The notes under the pieces: generated by a model
What the model saw: the letters and a program-made list of their open reading frames with translations, nothing else
Database searches by the model: none
What the model was told of the DNA's origin: nothing
Program-made: the position numbers and the translations under genes
Shown: positions 34,692 to 45,487 of the stretch, in pieces
How positions within the stretch are numbered: the first letter of the stretch is position 1
Layout of the letters: every line of letters begins with the position of its first letter
Assembly: GCA_965222015.1 (NCBI GenBank)
Contig: CBDCTL010000023.1
Location: 1,178,001 to 1,242,000 of the forward strand
Direction: 5' to 3'
Origin: JANQPX01 sp965222015
GTDB lineage: Bacteria; Pseudomonadota; Alphaproteobacteria; Geminicoccales; Geminicoccaceae
Length of the DNA: 64,000 nucleotides

Positions 34692-35691
34692 TCTTCGGAT
34701 CAAAGGCTTCGATGTCGCCAACGCGGCCCTGCAAATGGGAAGCGCGGCCTCGATCTTTGACGAATCATCCGAAGCCTCCGAAACACTGCCGCCAGCCTCC
34801 CAATGGTCGATCGCCCGCGCCGCCGCTCTGGTCACGGTGATCGCCACGATCTTCGGCATCGGCTGGAGCTATCGTCAGCATGGCCCGCAGGCTGACTTCG
34901 CGCGCGCGGAGAAAGCCCATCAACGGGCGCTTCGGCGCCATGCCCGCGCTACTCGGAGGGCATCGAAAACGACGACGTCGATGATCGTCGCGTTGCTGCT
35001 GACATCGACCTTGATCACCGGCAGACCGGCCGAGGCGGCCACGACATGCGACGGACCTGCGGTGCTCGCCTTGATCGACACGACCACCGCCTATGACGAT
35101 CAAGATCGCGGTCAGATCATGCCGGCGATCGATCGGATGGTTGGTTCTCTCAAGCCGGGTGATCGGATCGTCGTCCGGACCGTGCGCGACAGCCCATCAT
35201 CGAGTCGTCTTTTGTTCGATGCCTGCGCGCCGGCAAGCGCGACATTCGACTGGACGCTCGATGGCCTCTGGCAGTGGCTCTGGCGTGAGCCGAATACTGA
35301 TCGAACCGCCATTATGAGGTTTCGTTCCGGTTTGCGGGCGGCCATGCTCCCCGCGCTGCAGTCGAGCGGCGATGCGCCTGCGACCGCCCTGGTCGACACG
35401 CTCGCCCGCGCTGTCGGTGGGGCTGAAAATATCAACGCGGTCTGGCTGTTCACCGATCTGCTCGAGTCCGTCGCCACCTCGCCAGAAGCCCTTCTTGCCG
35501 ACAGCGGCAGCCTGGCACACTCGGCAGGTGCGATTCCGGTGCTTCAAGATCTTGACGTCCATGTCGCCGGCATCGGCCGTTTCCATGATCGCGAACGCCG
35601 GCCGCTCTCGCCACGCGAGCTGGGTTCCCTGATAGACGCCTGGACGGCGCTCATTCAGGCGTCGGGCGGCAGATTACATGTCGAGCGCTGA
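34375..35691 (+). CDS. Membrane protein with VWA-like C-terminal domain
   Basis: 438 residues from MSSGAAARAEG (an ATG at 34354 adds seven). The N-terminal part has three to four membrane helices (LALLFALDFPILTMAFAAV, AVALSLFLVLGAHAL, SLITAAVIMTLLVAIIAV, AALVTVIATIFGIGW). After a basic stretch another hydrophobic segment follows (MIVALLLTSTLITG, then AEA, like a signal peptide). The rest is a VWA-like domain (VLALIDTTTAY, IVVRTVRDS, WLFTDLLESV). It looks like two proteins joined: a membrane anchor and an exported VWA domain. It precedes the relaxosome genes; a role in mating-pair contact is only a guess. Confidence 0.75.
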   Translation: MSSGAAARAEGLPPSQPVSGYRTRLALLFALDFPILTMAFAAVAQLSPIVAAGSAVALSLFLVLGAHALGGPLRELASYLPAWCCSLITAAVIMTLLVAIIAVTIDLRIKGFDVANAALQMGSAASIFDESSEASETLPPASQWSIARAAALVTVIATIFGIGWSYRQHGPQADFARAEKAHQRALRRHARATRRASKTTTSMIVALLLTSTLITGRPAEAATTCDGPAVLALIDTTTAYDDQDRGQIMPAIDRMVGSLKPGDRIVVRTVRDSPSSSRLLFDACAPASATFDWTLDGLWQWLWREPNTDRTAIMRFRSGLRAAMLPALQSSGDAPATALVDTLARAVGGAENINAVWLFTDLLESVATSPEALLADSGSLAHSAGAIPVLQDLDVHVAGIGRFHDRERRPLSPRELGSLIDAWTALIQASGGRLHVER

Positions 35692-35871
35692 ACCGCTCCC
35701 TCCTCGACAAAACGACTGGCGTCCATGCTTCCACCGTGCCGCCGGTGACGATCTTTATGGCGATGAGGACTGCGCCCGCACGGGGGATGATTTTAGGGTC
35801 CGTGCCGGCGCGATTTGTCCCAGCCTCTCTGCCAGGGTCATGGAATCGACGTCCTGACAAGGTGACCTCCC
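35692..35871. promoter_or_regulatory. Upstream region of the relaxosome operon
   Basis: This 180-base gap holds copy 2 of the palindromic element (35774-35809) and then the start region of the RHH gene, so it is the likely promoter/operator of the RHH, coupling-protein and relaxase genes. Confidence 0.5.
35774..35809. repeat. Palindromic element, copy 2
   Basis: Arms GCCCGCACGG and TCCGTGCCGGC with one or two mismatches; centre GGATGATTTTAGGG. Less perfect than copies 1 and 3 but with the same spacing and the same TGATTT core. Confidence 0.8.
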
Positions 35872-36351
35872 ATGCCCAAGCTCTCCGTCGTTGTGTCCGA
35901 CGAGGAGAACGCCCTGATCGTCGACCTGGCCAAGATGGCGGACCGGTCGAAGTCCGACTGGATCCGTGACCAGGTCCTTCACGCCATGTCCGGTCGCACA
36001 GAGGCAATCAGCCATGATTCCGGGCCGATCATCACCCGCCTGAAGCAGCTGGAGATGCGCCTGGTGCACGAGAACAGCGCGCTCATTCATCTGGGGCTTT
36101 TCCTGCTGCGCGAGGGCGCCTTCGCCAGCACGGCAGCCATGGCCGCGGCGACCTCGACCGGGGGCATTGACAAAGCCGGCGCCGATGATGAGCGCCGTCG
36201 GCTGCAGATGCAGGCCAGGACGATCTTTCAGCAGCTCGAGGAACAGGTGGTCAATAACCTCAAGAGACTGCGCGCCGAAGGCAAGGAGGCGGCCACGGCG
36301 CTCGGTCGGGCGTCGAATAGCGACGACTCAAAGGCAGGCCAGGACCTTTGA
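35872..36351 (+). CDS. Ribbon-helix-helix relaxosome accessory protein (TrwA-like)
   Basis: 159 residues. The N-terminus (PKLSVVVSDEENALIVDL, then SKSDWIRDQVLHAM) is a ribbon-helix-helix DNA-binding domain. The C-terminal half is helical and probably oligomerises. In MOB-F systems such as R388 a protein of this kind (TrwA) binds oriT, stimulates the coupling ATPase and represses its own operon; gene order here is the same (RHH, coupling protein, relaxase). Its stop overlaps the TTG start of the coupling gene. oriT should lie in the gap upstream or near 33.4-33.8 kb. Confidence 0.8.
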   Translation: MPKLSVVVSDEENALIVDLAKMADRSKSDWIRDQVLHAMSGRTEAISHDSGPIITRLKQLEMRLVHENSALIHLGLFLLREGAFASTAAMAAATSTGGIDKAGADDERRRLQMQARTIFQQLEEQVVNNLKRLRAEGKEAATALGRASNSDDSKAGQDL

Positions 36352-38462
36352 GGACCGGCCGTCGTGATCGATATGGCCAGGGCCGCTTCATCGGGCCATT
36401 CGGCCGCGGCTTCGGCGTTCTCTGGAACCGCGCAGGCCATCGCTTCCGCGCCTATGGCGTCGGCGCGCTGGCTCTACTCGGCTGCTGGCTGACCATCCTG
36501 CCGGGCTATGTCTGGATCGTCGAACCGACCCATGCTCTGATCGGCGCTGCCCGCTGGTCCGCGGCCTCGCTGTTCGATCAGGTCGGCCTGCATGACTGGC
36601 GCTGGACGGTCGGCACTAGCGACGGCGTGCAGCGCTGGCGCGCCGAGTTTATCCGCTTCGATCCCTGGCATCTCGCCCAGGCCGATGCCGTCATCGCATC
36701 GCTCTGGATGGGCGGGGTCATCGCGACCGCCTCTACGCTGCTGCTTGGCGTTCTCGGCGTCGCCTGGCTCCGGCGCCGGGGCGAAGCCCTGAGCGACCGC
36801 CGGATCGTGCGCGGCCGGCGGCTTATTTCGGACGACGCGCTCGCCTCCGATCTTCGCCGCGAAGGCGTCGCCTCCGAGCTTGAGATCGGCAAGGTGCCGC
36901 TGATCAAGGGCAAGGAAGCCTACAACATCCTGCTGCTCGGCGCCCAAGGCACGGGCAAGACCTCGGTGACCGAGGACCTGCTCACCGGCATCGAGGCCAG
37001 AGGCGAGCCCGCCGTGGTCTACGACTACGGCCCGGGCCTCCTGCCGCGGTTCTTTAACGCCAGGCGCGGCGACATCATCCTCAATCCGCTCGATCAGCGA
37101 AGCGCTGTCTGGTCGCCCTGGTCGGAGATCAACAGCGCTGCCGACTGCGCCACAGTCGCGGCGAGCTTCATCCCGCAGGACGATCGCTACCAGCCGTTTT
37201 GGGGCGAGGCGGGCCGGCTGCTGTTCGCCGAGGTCCTGGATCGCCTGAGAGAAGATCCCGAGCGCTCGGTCACGAAGCTGCTCCACGTCCTCCTGCGCAT
37301 GACCCAGGAAGAGATGCGCGTGATCCTTGCCGGCACCAACGCCGCCAAGCTCTACCAGGAGGGCGGCGAGCGTACCGGGACCAATGTCGAGATCCACGAC
37401 AGCATCTATGTCAAGGCGCTCGGCCTGCTTCAGGCCAATGCGGGAAGCGCATCAGACTTCTCAATCCAGGACTACGTCCAGGCCCTCGACCGGCCGGCGC
37501 CCGAGCATGGTCGGCCCTGGCTCTGGCTGCCGACCGATCCCAAGGGATCGACCGTGCTGAAGCCGCTATTGAGCTGCTGGGTCGACGCTGTCGCCAGCGC
37601 GCTCTTGTCCTTGCCCGAGCGCCCGGATCGACGCCTCTGGTTTGTGATGGATGAGCTCGCCACGCTGCAGGCGCTGCCATCTCTGCCGGCCTTCCTGCAG
37701 AACTGCCGAAAGCGCGGCGGCGTCGCTCTGATTACGTTGCAGACCCCGGCGCAGCCGCGCGCCATCTATCAGGAGGGCGATGCCCAGACCATCCTGAACG
37801 GCTGCCAGAATCAGGCAATCTTCCGCACGCCCGATCCCGAAGGTTCGGCCTGGGCGTCGCGTTCGATCGGCGAGGCCGAAATCGAGGAGCTGCGCGAGAG
37901 CACCCGTCTTAGCTCCCATGGACGACGGGGGCACGAGGTGCATCTTTCCGTCGACCGGCGGGTGAGCCCGGTCGTGCTGCCCTCGGAGATCGCGACAATC
38001 CCGGACTGCCGCTGCTATGTGAAGCTGCCGGATGACCGGCCAGTCGCGCTGACCACGATCAGCCCGCGGGCGCCGTTGGCGGCTGAGGACAGCACGCTGG
38101 CGCTCGTCAAGCGCATCGACTTCGGCGACACCGCCGGCGAGGCGCTGAGGCAGGCGCAGGTTCCATCAGGTCCTGAAGATGACAGGTCCAAAGGCTCGTC
38201 TGTTCGTCAACACAAGGACTCGCCTGAAACTGCGCCGTCGTCATCAGTGACAACGGCTGGCGCCGAAGCTCGTGACGGTGACGGAAGTGCCGTGACGGAC
38301 GGGGAAAGCAATCGAACCGGCCGCAGCAATGGCGCACGAGGCAAGGCCCGAAAGCAGCAGGACCAACCAGAGGCGCAGGATCTTTTCACGGCGAGGTCGT
38401 CAAGCTTCACCGTCGACAAGCCTTCGATCACCGAGACATCCTGGGAGGACGACCCATGCTAA
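36348..38462 (+). CDS. traD: Type IV coupling protein (TraD/TrwB/VirD4 family)
   Basis: 704 residues. Two N-terminal membrane segments (ALALLGCWLTILPGYVWIV and GVIATASTLLLGVLGVAWL) anchor it in the inner membrane. A RecA-like ATPase follows: Walker A LLGAQGTGKTSV near residue 200 and Walker B RLWFVMDELATLQALP near 425, then ALITLQTPAQPRAIY. It brings the relaxase-DNA complex to the type IV channel. The tail (about 590-704) is charged and low in complexity. It starts with TTG, overlapping the RHH stop, and its end overlaps the relaxase start. No frame damage is seen. Confidence 0.93.
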   Translation: MRTGRRDRYGQGRFIGPFGRGFGVLWNRAGHRFRAYGVGALALLGCWLTILPGYVWIVEPTHALIGAARWSAASLFDQVGLHDWRWTVGTSDGVQRWRAEFIRFDPWHLAQADAVIASLWMGGVIATASTLLLGVLGVAWLRRRGEALSDRRIVRGRRLISDDALASDLRREGVASELEIGKVPLIKGKEAYNILLLGAQGTGKTSVTEDLLTGIEARGEPAVVYDYGPGLLPRFFNARRGDIILNPLDQRSAVWSPWSEINSAADCATVAASFIPQDDRYQPFWGEAGRLLFAEVLDRLREDPERSVTKLLHVLLRMTQEEMRVILAGTNAAKLYQEGGERTGTNVEIHDSIYVKALGLLQANAGSASDFSIQDYVQALDRPAPEHGRPWLWLPTDPKGSTVLKPLLSCWVDAVASALLSLPERPDRRLWFVMDELATLQALPSLPAFLQNCRKRGGVALITLQTPAQPRAIYQEGDAQTILNGCQNQAIFRTPDPEGSAWASRSIGEAEIEELRESTRLSSHGRRGHEVHLSVDRRVSPVVLPSEIATIPDCRCYVKLPDDRPVALTTISPRAPLAAEDSTLALVKRIDFGDTAGEALRQAQVPSGPEDDRSKGSSVRQHKDSPETAPSSSVTTAGAEARDGDGSAVTDGESNRTGRSNGARGKARKQQDQPEAQDLFTARSSSFTVDKPSITETSWEDDPC

Positions 38463-41400
38463 GTGTCGCCCAGGCGGTTCCTGACAGCAGCTACTACAAT
38501 GGCGCCGACAACTACTATGCCAAGGATGACGCGGCGCCCTCCTTCTGGTTCGGCAAGGCTGCCGACGCCCTCGGCTTGAAGGGGCGCGTCGACAACGCCG
38601 CCTATGCGCGCCTCTGCGAGGGCGTGCTGCCGGACGGAACCGCGCTTGGCAGGATCGTCGACGGCGAGCGTCAGCATGCTGCCGGTTGGGATCTCACCTT
38701 CTCAGCGCCTAAATCCGTCAGCCTCATGGCCCTGGTCGGCGGCGATCGCCGGCTGGTCACCGCAGTCAATGACGCCGCCAAGGAAGCCATGACCTGGGTC
38801 GAGGAGCACGCCGCCAAGAGCCGCTTTACGATCGGCGGCCGGATCGTCTCATCGCCGACCCGAAACCTGGTCGTCGCCATGTTTCCCCATGACCTGACCC
38901 GCGCCAAGGATCCGGGGTTGCACGTCCACGCCGTCGTCATGAACGCCACCCAGGGACCTGATGGGAAATGGCGCAGCCTGCATGAGCGCTTCCTCTACTG
39001 GCTTGCCAAGGAGGGCGGACTTCGCTTCCAGCAGAGCCTGGCGCTTCGTGTCCGGGCGCTCGGCTACGAGATCGAGGCGGATTCGGTGAAGGGAACCTTC
39101 GAGATCGCCAGCATCCCGCGCAGGCTGATCGAGGCTTTCTCGACCCGCTCCGCCCAGATCGACACCAACCTTGCAGCGAAGGGGCTTTCGCGAGAGACCG
39201 CCACTACGGAGCAGCGCAAGGCGGCCGCGGTCGAAACCCGGGCGAAGAAGGATGAGGAGATCGATCGAAAGCAGCTGGCGGATGCTTGGCGCAACGTTCC
39301 AGGTCGCCACGGCGTCGATCTCGGCGCGATCCGCAATGCAGCCGGCACGAAAACGAGCCATGCGGGTTATCGGCAAACCCTCGAGCACGGCGCGAGCGAC
39401 GATGCGTTGAAGGCGACGCGCATCGCTGCCCGGATTCTCGCCGAAAAGTCCATCACCTTCTCGGATGTCGCCCTTCTCGACCTTGCAGCCCGGCACGCTC
39501 TGGGCCGGGCGGACCGAAACGCCATTCGCGGCGCGATCCGGACACTCGACCGCGACGGCTTTCTGCATGCCCGCGAGACACAGCGTTTTGATCGGGTCGC
39601 GGGCGAGCATATCGCCGTCCAGGGCTGGACCACCGCCGAGGCCATGGCCATCGAGTCCTCGATCCTGCGCCATGAGCATGAGGGCCGGGCCACCCAGCCG
39701 GCGATCCTTTCCCTGGCGGCGACTCACCGGATCATCGATCGCGCCCGAGCCGAGGCAGCCCATTGGGAGGAGGATCATCGCCTGGCCCTGTTCGGCCTGC
39801 TGCAATCGGTGGATCGTGTGGTCGCCATCGATGGCTCGATCGGCTCACCGATGGCGAGGCAGGTGATCGGCGCCTACCTGAATGTCGCCAGGCAACAGGG
39901 CTTTGGTGTTCGCCTGATGACGCCATCGGCCGCCGGCGCCACGGCCCTGGCAAATCTAATGGACAGGAATGCGACCACGGTCGCCGGTCATCTGGCGGAC
40001 TTGAAGCGCCAGGATAAAGAGACCTGGATCGCCGGCCTCATGGCGTTCGTCGGCGGCCATCAGCGCGAGGTCTGGGTGGTGACGGACGCCGCACGGCTTG
40101 GCCCCGCCGCGACACGCGACCTGCTCGATGCGGCCGAGGCCGAGAACGCCCGGGTCGTCCTGATGGATCGCCGGCATGAAGGCCAGTCGTTCGGCTCGAA
40201 GGCGTTCGAGCAGCTGATGACCTCCGGCATCGCTATCTTCCGGCTTCCCGGCCGCGACAGGCCGGACATCGACCAGATGCATCTCGCGGTCGCCGCCCTT
40301 GCACGAGGCGAGCCGGCCATCGCCCTCGGCCATATCGAGAAGGCTGGCGGCCAGATCGTCACCATCGCGCCGAAGTCCCGGTCGATCGACGATCAGAACG
40401 CCGCCCTGGAGCAGCGCCGCGCCTATATCGCCGATCGCTATGCCGGTCTCTCCGCCGAAGAGCGTGATAGCACCCGCATCCTCGATCTCACCCATCGCGG
40501 CAAGGACGCGATCAATCAGGCGATCAGGGGCCGGCTTCTGGCTCAGGGTGAGATTGGTTGGCCGAGCCTGACCGTGCAGGTGCTGATCGCCAAGCCGCTC
40601 AGCCCGACGGAGCGCAAGCAGGCGCTGAGCTATGGGGTGGGCGACATCATCCGCTTCGCCAGCAGCCACCGCCGACCGGGCCAGCCTGAGATCGTCAAGG
40701 GCGACTATCTCGAGGTTCGGGAGGTTCATGCCGAGCGCGGCGTCGTCATTCTTGGCAAGAATGAAGGCCGCCTTGTCGAATGGTGGCCGGAGCGCTGGGG
40801 CGCTGCGCGGGCAGCCGCCTATCGGATCGGCGAGCGTGACGTCACCGTGGGCGAGCGCATCGTCTGGACGAGAAAAGACCCGACGATCGGCGTCGCCAAT
40901 CAGCAGCGCGATGTCGTCGTTGGCGTCGATCCAGAACGCGCCGTGATCTCGATTGAACGGCATGGTCGGGTCCAGGAGATCGATCTCTCACGGGCGAGGC
41001 ATCTCGATCATGCTTATGCCGAGACGGCCCGCAGCCGGGTGGCCGTGCCGGCAGAGCGGGTGATCGCCCATCTGCCGGTCGACAATGTCGAGCTCACCAA
41101 CCTGCAGGCGGTGATCGACATCGCCCTCCAGGCCCGAAACCATCTGACCATCGTCACCGAGAATGCGGCCAGGCTGGTGCAGGCGGCCGAGGACCGACCG
41201 GGACGGACGCCGGCGGCGCTCGATGGACCATCCGCGGTCTCGGGTGCTGCGCTCGATGCGGTGCGCTCGGCGGCCGACATCCTGGTCGAGCGAAACGCCG
41301 TTTTTGCCGATCAGGAGCTAATCCGGATCGGCATCCAGCAAGGCCTTGGCCTCACTACGGCCGAGGAGATCGAAAGCGCCATCGACGCGCTCGCCAAGAG

Positions 41401-43182
41401 CGGTCAGCTGATCGCGCGCGAAGCCCAGGTGTTCGATCACGAGACCCGAAGCTTCGTGCCTGGTCGTGGCTGGACAACGCTGGCCGCGATCCAGGACGAG
41501 GAACGCATGCTCGATGCCGAAAAACGCAGTCGCTTCGCCTTTGTCGATCAGCCGATCCTTCGTCCTCGCGACGCGATCCGTGTCGCCGACGCCGCGGCCG
41601 ACAACGCGCCGATCGACCGGCCCTGGAATGGAGCACAGTGGACGGCGACCGTCAGGTTGCTCTCCTCGCCCCATGCCGTCACCGGGCTCCAGGGTTTCGC
41701 TGGCACCGCCAAGACCAGCAGCGTGCTTGCCGCCCTTGCCGGCGCCGCGAGGGGCGAAGGGCATGACGTGGCTGCCATGGCGCCGACCACCGATGCCGCC
41801 CTGACGCTTGGCAAGGCCATCGGCGCCGAGGGCAGGACCGTCGCCCGCCATCTGAGCCGGGTCAGCCGGGTCCGGTCGAGCGGCGCCGACAAGGCGCCGG
41901 TCTGGATCGTCGACGAGGCCTCCATGGTCAGCGCCAAGACCATGCGCGATCTGATCCGCGCCGCCGAGCAGCATGGCGCCAGGCTGTTCCTGGTGTTCGA
42001 CGTGCTGCAGCTTGGCAGCGTCGGCGCCGGACGGGCGGCAGGCCAGCTGATCGAGCAGGGCATGCACACCCACTATCTCGACGCCATCGTCCGCCAGGCC
42101 GCCGAGCCCCGATTGGCCGAGGCGGTCTACGACCTTATCCGCCGCGAGCCTGGCCGGGCGCTGCAGCATCTCGAAGCCGGCGGCGGCAGGATTCATCGAG
42201 ATCGACGGTGACAGTGTCATCAGTGGTGAACGTGCTCGGCATCAAGCCATGGCCAGGGAATATGTCAGCCGCACACCGGCGCATCGCGAGGCCAGCCTGG
42301 TGATCGACCCGACGCGGGAAGGTGTCGACTCGGTCTCGCGGCTCATCCGTGGACGAGTTGGCCGAGCGCGGCGAGCTCTCAGGCCCGGCAATCAAGGCGG
42401 TCATGCTGCAGGACGCTGGCCTCACCAAGACGGAGAGGGCGAGCGCAACGAGCTACAAGCCTAGCCAGATCGTCCGCTTCATGCATACCGCCCGCTTGCG
42501 GGATCAGCCGGCCATCGCCAGTGGCGCTTATCTCACGGTCGAAGCCATCGAAGGCGCTGAGGTCAGACTTCGAGATAACACAGGCAGGGATATCCGATGG
42601 GAGCCACGGTCGGAGACCTATCCGGTGTCGGTTTTCGAACCAAAGGAAAAGGAGCTCAGGATCGGCGACCGCATCCGCTGGACCGAAAACAATGACGCCA
42701 TCGGCGCGGTCAGCGGCCGCTTCGCGAGAGTAGTCGGTGTAGACGCAACCAAACAGACGATCGAGATCGAGCACAGCAATGGGGGACGGCGCCAGCTCGA
42801 TCTCATCCGCAACGAGCATCAGCATCTTGACTACGGCTACGCCGTCACCATCCAACGCGCCCAGGGCGCCACCGCTTATCCTATCCTGAATGCGTCGAGC
42901 TATCGGGTGAACACCATCCACCTCACCAGCGCCTATGTCGGTGTCAGCCGGGCGCCTGGATCACCCTTTATCGTGACCGATAACCGCAACCGGCTCATCC
43001 GCTCCCTCGGCGAGCGGGTCGGTCTGCAGTCGGCGGCGCTGGATCAGGCGCGTGAGACCGCCGGTATGGCCGAACAGGTCGTCCGTGACTTGGCTATCCG
43101 CCGGCACAGAAACGCTGACATGGAGCCCGCTGCCCGTATTCAGCGTGTGCTCGACAGGGGCGGACGTTCGATCGAGCGATAG
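38456..43182 (+). pseudogene. traA: MOB-F conjugative relaxase/helicase gene (traA) broken by two frameshifts
   Basis: The full gene would encode about 1,575 residues. The 5' part (38456-42211, 1,251 residues) keeps the relaxase domain: Tyr pair SSYYNGADNYY, FSAPKSVSLMAL, and the metal site PGLHVHAVVMNAT. It also keeps the helicase Walker A LQGFAGTAKTSS near residue 1,080 and VWIVDEASMVS. One extra base near 42191-42194 (ATTCATCGAG where ATCATCGAG is expected) throws the frame. A second extra base near 42351-42354 (CGTGGACGAG for CGTGACGAG) shifts it again. The 3' part continues in a third frame. ATG at 38456 has GGGAGGAC upstream and overlaps the coupling gene. Nicking may survive; strand unwinding should not. 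Confidence 0.9.
42322..43182 (+). CDS. Separated C-terminal helicase part of the relaxase
   Basis: An open frame of 286 codons from a GTG gives the rest of the TraA helicase: LRDNTGRDIRWEP, GYAVTIQRAQGATAYPIL (motif V region) and TSAYVGVSRAPG (motif VI). It is in a different frame from the 5' part by a net shift of two. It would only be made as a separate protein if the GTG or another start were used; no good ribosome-binding site is seen. Confidence 0.75.
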   Translation: MSTRSRGSSVDELAERGELSGPAIKAVMLQDAGLTKTERASATSYKPSQIVRFMHTARLRDQPAIASGAYLTVEAIEGAEVRLRDNTGRDIRWEPRSETYPVSVFEPKEKELRIGDRIRWTENNDAIGAVSGRFARVVGVDATKQTIEIEHSNGGRRQLDLIRNEHQHLDYGYAVTIQRAQGATAYPILNASSYRVNTIHLTSAYVGVSRAPGSPFIVTDNRNRLIRSLGERVGLQSAALDQARETAGMAEQVVRDLAIRRHRNADMEPAARIQRVLDRGGRSIER

Positions 43183-43310
43183 CAAATCAGAAGCTCGCTT
43201 CCCAAGGCGTCGTTTCCTAATCTCATCATCACAGATCACTCGCAGTTGGTCCGAAGTGGAGCTTCGAAAACTTTCACAAAATTCTTTGTCGCCCCTGGTT
43301 TTCCGGGGCC

Positions 43311-45368
43311 TTAGGCCGCGTCCATTATCGGCTGATTATCTGGTTCGTCTAGCAAAGAGAAGATTTGCCCAATAATTTCATTGAGAGTTTGAGGGTATGC
43401 GCCTTTTTCGGCAGCCTGAGACAATACCTCTCCAATGATTTCTGGATTTTTCAATCCGCTTTTTCTGTCGCGCAACTCGTAAATCGCCACCTTCTCTTCA
43501 ACCAACTGTGCAAATAGCTCGATTCCGATCTCCTCCTCCATCACTGATTCAAGCTTATCGTGCAGGCACGCACATGTTGAGCGGACAAACGATGGATTAA
43601 CGTGGTGTGGCTCAGGAACTGCCAATAACTTTTGTAGAGCTAGATTACAATTTTGAGAGGCCTCCGATTTCTTCTTGTCTCCCAAATTCACATCACCATC
43701 CCACAGAACATAGACGGGAATACCTAGACTTGAGAAAATTGCCCAAGGACGGTCTAGATTGTTCTTTGAACCCACCGAAAGCACTGCAATGCCAGCTTCC
43801 TCGAAGCGGCGTTCAGCAAATTTCGCTGCCGCGCACAGTGCTGCTTTGTCTCCCGGACCTTCCACAAGGACCACTGCCTTTGCAAAGAATCCCTCTGAAA
43901 GCTCAGGTCCAATAATATGAAGTCGTGGTTTCAATGATTGAGCAGTGAATGTGCCTTCGGGAAGCCCCTTGGCTTGCTCCAATTGAGCAGCTATTTGTCC
44001 CAACTCTACAGTTTTGCAGAGCGTTTCTCGCGTTTGTCCGGCCGTGCGTACAGTCCGCCTCATAAGCCGTACCTCCTCACTTCTATCGATAGCAACAAAA
44101 TATGGAGAGTGTGTAGCAAGGATCATCTGTGTGCTTGTAGCCATGCCTGGCAAGTGCCCATGTGACAGATCATGCAAGACACGCGCGAAATGGCGCTGTT
44201 TAGTAGGGTGTTGAAAGAGTTCAGGTTCTTCAATCGCAAGTATTAGGCCAGGTAGCTGAGCTGCCTCTTGATCCAAAACTTCCAGCTGTGCTGCATCATC
44301 GTGCCCCTCTTCCGGCGGAAGCTCTTCCTGTATTGATGTAAAACTGGCCCGCGCCAGATGCTGCAGCAGAGTAATAACAAAGGCTCGCTGCAATCCATGT
44401 CCAGCATACTCAACGGGTATCTTGATATCATCGTCCAGCAACGAGACATCGGCAGCAGGCAATGGCAAAGAAAATGCTTCGCTCTTCCTCCAATTGAGGC
44501 TAACAGCCGCATCAGCGTACATTTGTTGAAGAGTTACGCTAATATCATTCTCCATTGCTCCTAGTTCAGGCAGATTTTCTGCGCTAGTAAGCTCTTCATA
44601 TTTTGCTGAATATTCTGCCTCAAATTTTTTGATATCTTGACGTTGATGGATTGAGCTGCGGACGATTATTTCCATCAGCTGGCCTATAGCGGTATTTTTG
44701 CTATCTTGGGCGTCTTCGGATGCGTCTCTCACTGCGGGCACCAGAACGAAGCTTGTAGCCCTCTGCAGTTGACCTCTGGCCACGTTTGAGAAGCCGAAAA
44801 ATCTGCCGTCATCTCGACCGAGTGCGCAGGCATTTGGATGGGCAGCCTCCCAGGCAACCAATAGGTCGTCTATGTCGGCCACTCTTGCTGCCCTAGGGAG
44901 GTCTTGATAATCACCTTGGCCCGCAATCTCGTTAAATGCTGTTCTTTTTTCAACTCCCTGAAGACCTCTAATCCTCTGGAAATTTCCGTGAATATTGGTC
45001 ATGCCATAGTAACCGCCATTGCCTTTCCCGCCATTTCTTTCGATGACCCGCGCAATGATCATTGTGTTATTTATTATGCGACTAGAGAATAGAGCATGTT
45101 CTTCTTCGGTAAATGTATGAAATGTTAACTCAATTTCTATTGGAAAGTTGATATCGAAGAAGTCAGCGTCTTTTATTCCATTTAAAGATTTCGCGTAGAA
45201 GAGCTCGATGGCGCGTAGGACCGATGACTTCCCAGCACCATTTTCTCCTACGAGAGTCGTTTGGCGCCCAAAATTCACGGTAATTTCTCGAAGCGATCTG
45301 AAATTTTTGATGTGAGCAGCTCTCAAAAGCACATTGCTCTCCCACAAAACACAATCATAATTATTCAC
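43311..45368 (-). CDS. OLD-family ATP-dependent nuclease (ATPase plus TOPRIM)
   Basis: 685 residues. N-terminal ABC/SMC-like ATPase: Walker A TTLVGENGAGKSSVLRAIE near residue 40, then LILAIEEPELFQHP and ILATHSPYFV. The C-terminal TOPRIM domain carries VVLVEGPGDKAAL and YVLWDGDVN. OLD proteins, including the Gabija GajA subunit, nick DNA in antiphage defence; no GajB-type helicase adjoins, so this looks like a single-gene class 1 OLD. The gene is visibly richer in A/T than its neighbours and lies on the opposite strand to the transfer genes, both signs of separate acquisition. It converges with traA. Confidence 0.9.
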   Translation of the reverse strand: MNNYDCVLWESNVLLRAAHIKNFRSLREITVNFGRQTTLVGENGAGKSSVLRAIELFYAKSLNGIKDADFFDINFPIEIELTFHTFTEEEHALFSSRIINNTMIIARVIERNGGKGNGGYYGMTNIHGNFQRIRGLQGVEKRTAFNEIAGQGDYQDLPRAARVADIDDLLVAWEAAHPNACALGRDDGRFFGFSNVARGQLQRATSFVLVPAVRDASEDAQDSKNTAIGQLMEIIVRSSIHQRQDIKKFEAEYSAKYEELTSAENLPELGAMENDISVTLQQMYADAAVSLNWRKSEAFSLPLPAADVSLLDDDIKIPVEYAGHGLQRAFVITLLQHLARASFTSIQEELPPEEGHDDAAQLEVLDQEAAQLPGLILAIEEPELFQHPTKQRHFARVLHDLSHGHLPGMATSTQMILATHSPYFVAIDRSEEVRLMRRTVRTAGQTRETLCKTVELGQIAAQLEQAKGLPEGTFTAQSLKPRLHIIGPELSEGFFAKAVVLVEGPGDKAALCAAAKFAERRFEEAGIAVLSVGSKNNLDRPWAIFSSLGIPVYVLWDGDVNLGDKKKSEASQNCNLALQKLLAVPEPHHVNPSFVRSTCACLHDKLESVMEEEIGIELFAQLVEEKVAIYELRDRKSGLKNPEIIGEVLSQAAEKGAYPQTLNEIIGQIFSLLDEPDNQPIMDAA

Positions 45369-45487
45369 GAAAGGGTTATAGATACATATTCATTGGTGTA
45401 CAATCTTATGCGACTCTGACGGAACCGTCCGGCATTGTTCTTTCGGCCTGAGGGATGCTTTTGTTTTGCACTGCGCCCTGTCCCCTA

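Noticed and set aside
36474..37397. Minus-strand frame of 307 codons inside the coupling protein gene
   Set aside because: Antisense of the conserved ATPase region of the coupling protein.
39956..40963. Minus-strand frame of 335 codons inside traA
   Set aside because: Shadow of the relaxase gene, which has clear family motifs in the other strand.
43291..43309. GCCCC/GGGGC hairpin between traA and the OLD gene
   Set aside because: Short stem, and no T-run after it on either strand, so not called as a terminator.
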